The notes beneath the pieces are model-generated. The model had not been told where the DNA came from, did not search any database, and saw only the letters and a list, made by a program, of their open reading frames with translations. From positions 62,001 to 126,000 of the forward strand of contig JAVTVY010033875.1 in the NCBI GenBank assembly GCA_036873755.1: DNA of 64,000 bases, written 5' to 3'. This document shows positions 57,447 through 64,000 of this stretch, in pieces. The position numbers were made by a program, and so were the translations under genes. This DNA is from Hanleya hanleyi (taxonomy: Eukaryota > Mollusca > Polyplacophora > Lepidopleurida > Hanleyidae). Numbering within the stretch: position 1 is the stretch's first letter; each line of letters starts with the position of its first letter.

Positions 57447-57960
57447 GTGAGCATTCATTATATACATTTTCAATTATTTTAGTACATAAGGTCACACCAA
57501 TATTGGCCGATATTGGAATGAAAATTTTATTTTTATTTCATCCGCCGATATTGCAAAATGGATTCTTGGAGAAAAAATTCTGTGGGAATAAACTGGACCT
57601 AAATTCTGAACCCTTTAACCAAATTACAAGTCCAGTATACCATAGGAAAGCTAAGAATCTGCTCTCTTTGAACATGGTAGTTCGATTGAAATCTTTCAAC
57701 ATCTGGACAGAAAGATTTGAGCTTAAATATTTTATTTCTCAAATTTCTAAGCTAGAAAATCGAACCAACTAGCTACAGATATACAGGATAGCTTGGTTAC
57801 TCCTGGCTATGATGCATATGATATATGTAGCATTAGTTTCAAATTTAATGTTCTTTAACATTCCTAGGATTATGTACTTTTGGTCCAGTTTTGGGTATCT
57901 TATTTGAAACCACAAGTTATTAAAGCATTCAGTTTGGATGTGTTAATCGTGAAATTACAA

Positions 57961-58024
57961 GCGTCTAGTCCGTCATCCATAATTCAGCCGTCGTCCATTA
58001 GAGAATATCCGCGTCCATAGACGC
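57961..58024 (+). repeat. Short conserved motif, copy 5
   Basis: GCGTCTAGTCCGTCATCCAT, AATTCAGCCGTCGTCCATTA and GAGAATATCCGCGTCCATAG. It lies inside the intron between Helitron exons. Confidence 0.75.
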
Positions 58025-58381
58025 ATAGATAATATCACATTATTATGTGTGAAAGACACATGAATAGTTGCAAACTTTCTCAGATGAGATACGTTCGATA
58101 GGAATATTATTCCCTCTGTCTATCACATTTATAACAATTACCCTTATTATGACAAGATAAAAGTGACAATTTATCTAATATGAGAGATGAATGTAAGCTG
58201 TGTCAATTTTTTTTTTCCACTCTCCGACATTGTATGAACAGGGTATTTTATTTTGAATTTGTTTTCCTACCTACATCAAACATTTGCATTAAAAAATTCC
58301 GCCGAACAAAAAAATACTTGTCACTCCTCTAATTAAATTGCTCACTGATTATAAAATTATTATTTACACCTCTACCGGTAG

Positions 58382-58556
58382 GACTGGTGGCTATTTCCAT
58401 CTTTTCCCCCACAACATGGGAGGACCGGAGGCTCCACGAAAGGTTAAGGTCTCCATGGACTTGTGGATTAGGCACCTTATGTCATTCCATGATAGAAAAT
58501 TCCGACAAGCAGTCCCATTCCTGATCCATGTATTCAATGTTCTGCAGAAACGAGAG
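58382..58556 (+). CDS. Helitron protein exon (start of Helitron-like N domain)
   Basis: Acceptor GGTAG; the first base completes the Trp codon begun at 57446. It reads FHLFPHNMGGPEAPRK, then WIRHLMSFHDRKFRQAVPFL and VFNVLQKRE, the beginning of the Helitron_like_N domain (PF14214: F-P-x-L-F-P, a G-G-P turn, R-H-L-x-x-x-D-x-R-F, F-N-x-x-x-R-R). It ends in phase 0 at donor GTAATG (58557). Confidence 0.8.
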
Positions 58557-59209
58557 GTAATGGCCTATACATTGTAATAAAATGTTAATATTTTCTCATC
58601 TTCAAGTTTATTGGACAATATGAACATTTCAATATAATATATTCCTTGCATGATAATATATATTTAGCAGGCCCTCCGGCTGAGGGCAGCATGGTTTGTA
58701 CCAGGTTTGTCTGGCACAGGAGGTAGATTAAAGAATCAAACAGATTGGGCTCTCTGAGGATCCATTGTGATCAGTGTCTGTAGAACCTAATTTTCAAAAT
58801 TCAAAATTCATTTTTTTTTGTAGATTTGGCTGGGTTTTTGTTGGGGTTGGGGTTTTGTTAGGGTGTGTTTGTTTGTGTCATCGTCGCCGTGTGAACAATA
58901 AGGTTAGGTGCGACGTTAAACTTCAAACAACCACCCAACTATATTTAGCAGTGTTGAGATTCGCTGGTCATTATTAGATTCGATTATCTTTGGAGAAAAA
59001 CGAATGTTGATCGAATAAATTCGATTTTAAAAATGCAACAAAATGATATGCAATATTCCAGGGTTTTCTTCAATTGAAATGCCATAAACTGATAAAATAA
59101 CACCACACCTTTAGTAAGAGTAACAGCATGGACGCAAGTGTGAAGTATACACACTAAAGGTGCGAAAATGAGTGCATATACTGCTGTGCAACTCAACCTA
59201 TCTCAATTT

Positions 59210-60170
59210 GTATACGCCCGCCAAAAGCGGACGTATTATGTCATGGCGGTTTCCATCCGTCTGTCCGTGTGTCCGTCTGTCCGTCCCTCGCGTCCGGTCT
59301 ATACCTGGAACAGTTTTCTATCTACAGTTCTAATTTTTGGTGAGTGGATACACTATAGGGAGACGATACACTAAAGGTAACTGGCCTAAAAACTGGAAAT
59401 CACTGAAGTGTTCGTGTCCGCTCTATATCTGTGAACGTTTTCTATCCACGGATGCAACTTTTTGTGAGTGGATACGCTAGGTGGAGACGATGTGTCGCGT
59501 ACGAAAATTGAGGTCGAGGTCTGAGGGCAAAGGTCACTGTTGCCTAAATCAGGAAATCATTGATCATTGACAGTTTTCTATCTACAGTTCTAATTTTTGG
59601 TGAATGGGTGCCCTTGGGAGGAACGATGTGTTGCATACCAAATGTAGGTCGAGGTCAAAGGTCAGTGTGACCGAAAAATCAGGAAATCATTAAAAATTTC
59701 TAAGTTTTTGTGAGTGGATTCAATAGAAATGAACCAGTTGTGGTACTAAAAAATGTAGGTCAAGTGGGTCAAAGGCCTGTTTCTGTGATATCAAAAACTG
59801 TAAAATTAAAAAAAATGACTTGTGTTATTAGATACATTAGGGGGACACAATGTGTCACATATCAAAATGTAGGTCAAGGTCAAGGTCATTGTGACCCCAA
59901 AATCATGAAATTGTTAACAATAATGATTTTTGTGTCCATTGAAAAATTACGGGGAGATGATTTGTCATGTACCAACATTTAGGTCAAGGTCAATTGTCAA
60001 GGTCACTGTGACTCCAGAATCAAGAAATCTTTGAAAATTTGAAATTTTGAAAAAAAATTGTGTCAGTAGATACATTAGGGGGACATGATGTATCACATAC
60101 CTAAATTTAGGTCAAAGTCAAAGGTCCAGGTCAAAATCATAAAGTCACATTTCCATATGCCTGTCGAAGA
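59210..60170 (+). repeat. Tandem repeat of about 115 bp with nuclear-receptor-type palindromes
   Basis: Headed by TATACGCCCGCC, AAAAGCGGACGTATTATGTC and a CCGTCTGTCCGT run. About six degenerate units follow, each with GTGAGTGGATAC, GGGGACGATGTGTC, TAGGTCAAGGTCAAAGGTCA and CAGGAAATCATT. Units carry GGTCA-NNN-TGACC palindromes, perfect at 59660-59672 and 59884-59896, with one mismatch at 60001-60013. The repeat sits in a Helitron intron and has no coding role. Confidence 0.7.
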
Positions 60171-60869
60171 CGAGGTCATGTGATGCGATGTTGCGTTCTG
60201 TCCATTCATCCATTACCATTTGTTGTCCATGCGACATCTCTAGTTTCACGGTATGGAATGGTATCAAATGCCTTAGTGGCATGGCGAAGAGGAGCCATAT
60301 ATCAATTTGTCAAAGGTCAAGGTAGCAGACGCCCAAAGCTGAATCAAGTTTAGCTTACTATGTGTTAGGTTGGAATATTTAGAGTTCTCTCCCCTACATG
60401 TATATGGCATTTGTCCTGTGGAGTTGTCTCCCGTGTTTGAAACAGCTACATTTAGTTAAACTGTTGTGAAATAAAAACCATTGAGCTCTCGCTTCTTGCT
60501 TCAAGGGTGAACTAGTTTCCTAGATTTAAGCTCATTTTAGTTTATCATTCAAGTTTAGATGGGATATATGTTACATTCTCAGAAGCACAAAATTGTAGAC
60601 CTTTCTCTTGATTGCTAGCTACCAATTGGAATCAAGGCTATTAAACAAGCTTGAAATTTGGACCAATGTAATTTCAGATATACGGGCGTATATTGAAGCC
60701 CCTTGGGCTCTTGTTCGCAATATGTTTAGCCAGACTTCAGCCTTTTCCTCCAAAACTTTGTCTGTAATTGTACATGACAATTAATCGAATACAATGAAAC
60801 CAAAAGCGAAATCGTTTTTAATTTAAAATGGATTCAATAATCGATTAATCCTACCAACACTAATATTTA

Positions 60870-61106
60870 GGTGTCATTACAAACATCACTGAGAGTGAGG
60901 AGATCAAAGCTGTCCCAGGATGCGCAAGCAATATCCAATATTTCCAAGGAGGAGCTATCTGCAGCTGTTGACGCCCTTGCTGCAGGTGAAACAAGGGTCT
61001 CCAACCCTTCCGTGCAGAAACTGATGAGATGCATGCTGTCGGTGCTAACATCAGAGGTTCTCAGTATGCAAAGCAAGGCTTCAGGAGTGAGATCCATTCA
61101 ATGATG
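60870..61106 (+). CDS. Helitron protein exon with an internal frameshift
   Basis: After acceptor TTTAG it reads VSLQTSLRVRRSKLSQ, ISNISKEELSAAVDAL and SNPSVQKLMR in one frame. From about 61030 the expected family sequence continues in another frame: ANIRGSQYAKQG, then FRSEIHSMM up to donor GTAAAT (61107). The switch indicates a small indel near 61025-61035. Phase at the 3' end is 0, matching the next exon. Either the gene is inactive or the assembly has an error. Confidence 0.78.
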
Positions 61107-61386
61107 GTAAATATATTACATGAACATTGTACTTTCTGCCAACAATATCTTTCTTTTGTATAAACTATTGATGGTTAAATAGTCCCTGTTTGTTGTACAG
61201 CTTGACATTTCCAAATACCATAATCATTCTAATAAGAGCCCCACTCCTATAAGCGCCCTCACTGTTATTACAGCTGGATAGAGGAGGTTCCGAGGATTTC
61301 GGATTGAACAAAGATCCATATTTGACTGAGATCAAAAGAGCCTTATCAGAAAACCTGATGATCTATTATAATCTTATACTTTTCAG

Positions 61387-61429
61387 ATTGAGCTTGGTAT
61401 GGAAGCTTTCTTTATGACAATAAACCCAG
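61387..61429 (+). CDS. Helitron protein exon (T-I-N-P block)
   Basis: A 43-bp exon between acceptor TTTTCAG and donor GTAAAT. It encodes IELGMEAFFMTINP plus one base. It matches the family pattern where the F-R-S-E-I-H-S-M-M segment is followed by a hydrophobic strand ending T-I-N-P-A-D. Both flanking junctions keep the frame. Confidence 0.78.
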
Positions 61430-61545
61430 GTAAATATGATCTAATTGGAATATTATGTTCATATTGTCCTTACACAACCTTAATATGCCAACTATTCACA
61501 GGAATTTTTTTTTGTCGTTAATAAAGCATGAATATACATTTTCAG

Positions 61546-61678
61546 CTGACATTCATTCCCCAATAGTGTGCTATCTAGCAGGGAAGGATATTGACATTGA
61601 TGCCAATTTGCCTGACTCATTACCTTCAGCAGTAGACCGTGCAAAGACAGTTGCAGAGAATCCCGTAGAAGCAGCAAA
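61546..61678 (+). CDS. Helitron protein exon (A-D-I-H-S-P block), last one recognised
   Basis: After acceptor TTTTCAG the exon completes the Ala codon and reads DIHSPIVCYLAGKDIDID, then DRAKTVAENPVEAA, up to donor GTAAGA (61679). This lies in the Helitron_like_N domain. The catalytic His-hydrophobic-His motif, the catalytic tyrosines and the helicase domain expected further on were not found before 64000. The element is therefore truncated, or its remaining exons lie beyond the window. Confidence 0.78.
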
Positions 61679-62040
61679 GTAAGAAAGCAATCTTATCATA
61701 TGCAAACTAGAATTATATACTACAATTTGTGTTCTGTTGTTTTGTCTACTTTGTAGCCTACCTATTGCTTTACTCGTCCCTGTCGTCAGTCCGTATGTGG
61801 ATATTTTTAATTCAAAATGTCCTCCATATACATGCTACAGTACTGTAACTCATAGAAACGTACTGGATGACCTTGACTTACTTTTTGGAAAGTACATTAA
61901 CCCAAAGTTAAGTAGGTCAATGCCAACTAGTAGGTTGAATTGACCGTTTACCTACCAGTTGTCTATGGGAGTATACTTGGATGACTTTGGACTACTTTAC
62001 TCAGAATTAAGTAGGCAATGTCATCTAAATTTGAATTATT

Positions 62041-62124
62041 CGATTATCCAGAAGATTGACAGGACTTCTCTTCGCCGATTGTCCAGAAGATTGACAGGAC
62101 TTCTCTGCACCGATTATCCAGATT
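62041..62124. repeat. 35-bp tandem repeat (2.4 units)
   Basis: Units start at 62041, 62076 and 62111. Each contains CGATTATCCAGAAGATTGAC and AGGACTTCTCT with one or two changes. A related loose duplication (GGATGACCTTGACTTACTTT / GGATGACTTTGGACTACTTT) lies just upstream, around 61864 and 61979. Confidence 0.75.
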
Positions 62125-62129
62125 CAAAT

Positions 62130-63390
62130 ACAAGAGATATTTGATTTCGACATTTGAATTATTTCAATCAACTGCTTGGAGTTGAAGTGAATTGCTGAAC
62201 AACTGCGGAATTATTACTACAATCCGTGATAATTACGCCCAGAATTTAACAGAATTGGAGTGTATTGAAGAATTGAGGATCTGTGATAATTAAATAAGGA
62301 CAAGAAACCGTATGTATGCGATAGGTCTACAATCGAAATCTGTGGTGTTGGATGGCTTCTAATGCAACTTTGATTTTCATAAAGGGTCAATAGTCAATAG
62401 ACCATTTCAAACCGAATAAATCCGAAGGTAAAATTGTATTGACGGAAGCTCACGAGTTCAGAGATCGTCTGACCAATGGAATGCTCGGATTCTGGAAGCA
62501 AAATAACCCGGATGATTCTGAAGTCTGTCGGCAAAATGGGGAATCTTGTTCCCGTATTTTACCATTTATTACCTCCACACCGAAGAGCTCTTACGAATGG
62601 ACAACTGAAATTATGGAGGTGCACATAGTAAATTTTGGCGTATTTGATATAAGAGTGGGAATAATGTAGCCTCTACGCACTGGTAGTTTCCTTTATCCCG
62701 TTACAAAACAACGAATTATTGTATTATACCGGCTAGTAGGTGTGAAGGTAAAATCGTCAAATAGCAGGAAGAGTACCCGTTTTGCACATACACACACGCC
62801 ATGTTTCCTTCCCAGCGCACCCTCAAAAACACCGCTGCCACAACCTGAAGTGCCTAACGTGAAATAGATCTCTAAACTTAAATCGAAATATATTATAATA
62901 TGACTGAAACATTGTCTTTTTTTCACAAATCTGGAGTGAACTCGACGAAAACTAGTTTATTAGGGAAAGGAAGTTATCATTTTAGTGAGTATAATTATTT
63001 TGTTCACTTACCGGACAAACGCATTTTGTGGCAGTGAATAATTAGTGATGAGAAAAAGGCGGTCGATCTGCTTCCAGATTTCGATTGGTTACCAGAGATC
63101 ACATGGTCTTGCGCCATGTGACTTGTGTCGTCGCTACGCTACACGGAATTTGCCGGGCTCTGTGAAAAGGTCTATAGTCTTGAATTGATAATTGGCATTG
63201 GTTTCATCATTATGAAAATATTTTAAATTAACAGTTTGTAACGACTTAATAACGCAACGTTACGATACAGTTGCATTCGATTGACGTCGAAGTCGAACAT
63301 TTTGTAACGTAACACACTACGTCAGGATGGAATTGTGACGTTATCTTTCTGAATATCATTATATATTGGATGGATTCAAGGTTGGATGGA
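62130..63390. other. No gene firmly recognised
   Basis: The open frame at 62439-62669 (TEAHEFRDRLTNGMLGFWKQ and so on, Cys at two positions) looks protein-like in composition but matches nothing I know. Its 5' end and any splice sites are unclear. The rest is AT-rich. Confidence 0.35.
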
Positions 63391-63392
63391 TT

Positions 63393-63404
63393 CAAGATGG
63401 CCGC
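63393..63404 (+). promoter_or_regulatory. YY1-type motif upstream of the right-edge gene
   Basis: CAAGATGGCCGC fits the YY1 consensus (AANATGGCNGC) and lies about 180 bp before the ATG at 63583, a usual place for this motif near TATA-less start sites. It is supported by sequence match and position only. Confidence 0.4.
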
Positions 63405-63582
63405 GCCCATGGAAAACGTCTTGTGCTAGTTATAAACTCAACCAATTTGTCCAAGTTGATGTTTGCTACAACAGTTCGGAGTTGTTTCTGACAGTTACAT
63501 TATTGGCGAATTAGCACTGTCAGCATATCTGGGTGTGTGTATACCAAATATTCAGCGTTGATTTTATTTTCTACGTCACGCT

Positions 63583-64000
63583 ATGGCGGGCCTCAATAAC
63601 AAAAACGCTGTTGTATCGACTCGAAGTACCAAGAAAATTGACTTTTATGCTGTAGCTCGTGGCCGTCAGATCGGAATTTTTCGCGACTGGCCAACTTGTG
63701 AAGCAGCCATTCATAAGTTTGGAAGAGCTCTCTTCAAACGTTTCTCAAATATTGATGAAGCAGTTCTTTACGTCACAACCAACGCTCGTGTAGTGTGTTC
63801 CTCAGTTCAAGTGATTGAAACCGGTGGTCAAATAATATCCCCTTCTGATTATGGACACTGCTGCTCTGAATCGTGCACAATAAAACACGTCGTGAGTGAA
63901 TCTGATGCTGAAATCCAGTGCTATTCAGAATCAGACTGCTATGCTGATCACCATGAAACAATGCCCAAAACTGTCGATGACTCTCATTCACCTACAGAAA
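63583..64000 (+). CDS. Protein with RNase H1-type hybrid-binding (viroplasmin) domain, 5' part only
   Basis: ATG 63583 is the first in its frame after an in-frame TGA at about 63559. The frame is open to the window edge, giving 139 codons. Residues about 20-65 (KKIDFYAVARGRQIGIFRDW, then CEAAIHKFGRALFKRFSN and DEAVLYV) match the small domain at the N-terminus of eukaryotic RNase H1, which binds RNA/DNA hybrids (PF01693): F-Y-A-V-x-x-G-R-x-x-G-I-F-x-x-W, a Cys at the usual place, then F-K-x-F and E-A. Beyond residue 100 comes a Ser/Asp/Glu-rich linker. The remainder is not visible, so it could be RNase H1 itself or another protein, including a transposon protein, that carries this domain. Confidence 0.75.
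   Translation, partial: MAGLNNKNAVVSTRSTKKIDFYAVARGRQIGIFRDWPTCEAAIHKFGRALFKRFSNIDEAVLYVTTNARVVCSSVQVIETGGQIISPSDYGHCCSESCTIKHVVSESDAEIQCYSESDCYADHHETMPKTVDDSHSPTE

Noticed and set aside
62439..62669. Open frame with protein-like composition after the Helitron exons
   Set aside because: It matches no known part of Helitron proteins or any domain I recognise, and the boundaries are unclear, so it was not called as a gene.

Overview
This window is eukaryotic, almost certainly from a marine invertebrate. It is AT-rich, has long non-coding stretches and split genes with GT-AG introns, and is crowded with transposon debris: Penelope-like and LINE reverse transcriptase fragments, a Helitron, and many hairpin or terminal-inverted-repeat elements. 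The one complete host gene is an H-type lectin joined to a long coiled coil. Together with Penelope-like elements, AGGTCA-rich tandem repeats and (CCGTCTGT)-type repeat heads, it points to a lophotrochozoan, most likely a mollusc. That assignment is inference.

Layout. 1-11 kb: a broken Penelope-like reverse transcriptase, two copies of a 1.17 kb non-coding repeat, two TCGCGA-rich islands and a 31-bp tandem repeat. 11.6-17.2 kb: a hairpin element, a small MITE, then a 5.2 kb cluster in which a 1.1 kb leader occurs three times and an unrecognised zinc-finger/acidic-repeat gene occurs twice, in inverted orientation. Both gene copies are broken. 19.9-22.4 kb: a decayed minus-strand LINE split by a 130-bp CACTA-like hairpin. 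23.8-38.4 kb: at least six, probably eight, copies or fragments of a TTAA-flanked (piggyBac-type) MITE family, a 69-bp tandem repeat, a 20-bp minisatellite, and a 2.28 kb near-perfect palindrome lying inside one MITE copy.

35.4-45.2 kb (minus strand): a secreted 351-residue lectin in two exons. A TATA box lies 86 bp before the ATG. Exon 1 encodes the signal peptide and about 29 heptads. An 8.7 kb intron full of mobile-element debris follows, then exon 2 with the H-type lectin domain and a poly(A) signal. 47-52 kb: more Penelope-like fragments and small MITEs. 54.8-61.7 kb (plus strand): the N-terminal half of a Helitron protein in at least five exons. One exon is interrupted by a TTAA MITE that would restore the frame on precise excision, and another carries a frameshift. 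The right edge (63,583-64,000) holds the start of a gene with an RNase H1-type hybrid-binding (viroplasmin) domain that runs off the window.

Only the lectin gene and the right-edge gene look intact. No tRNA, full rRNA or CRISPR was seen; one 5S-rRNA-derived segment was found. Positions come from reading the sequence by eye, and repeat boundaries may be off by several bases.
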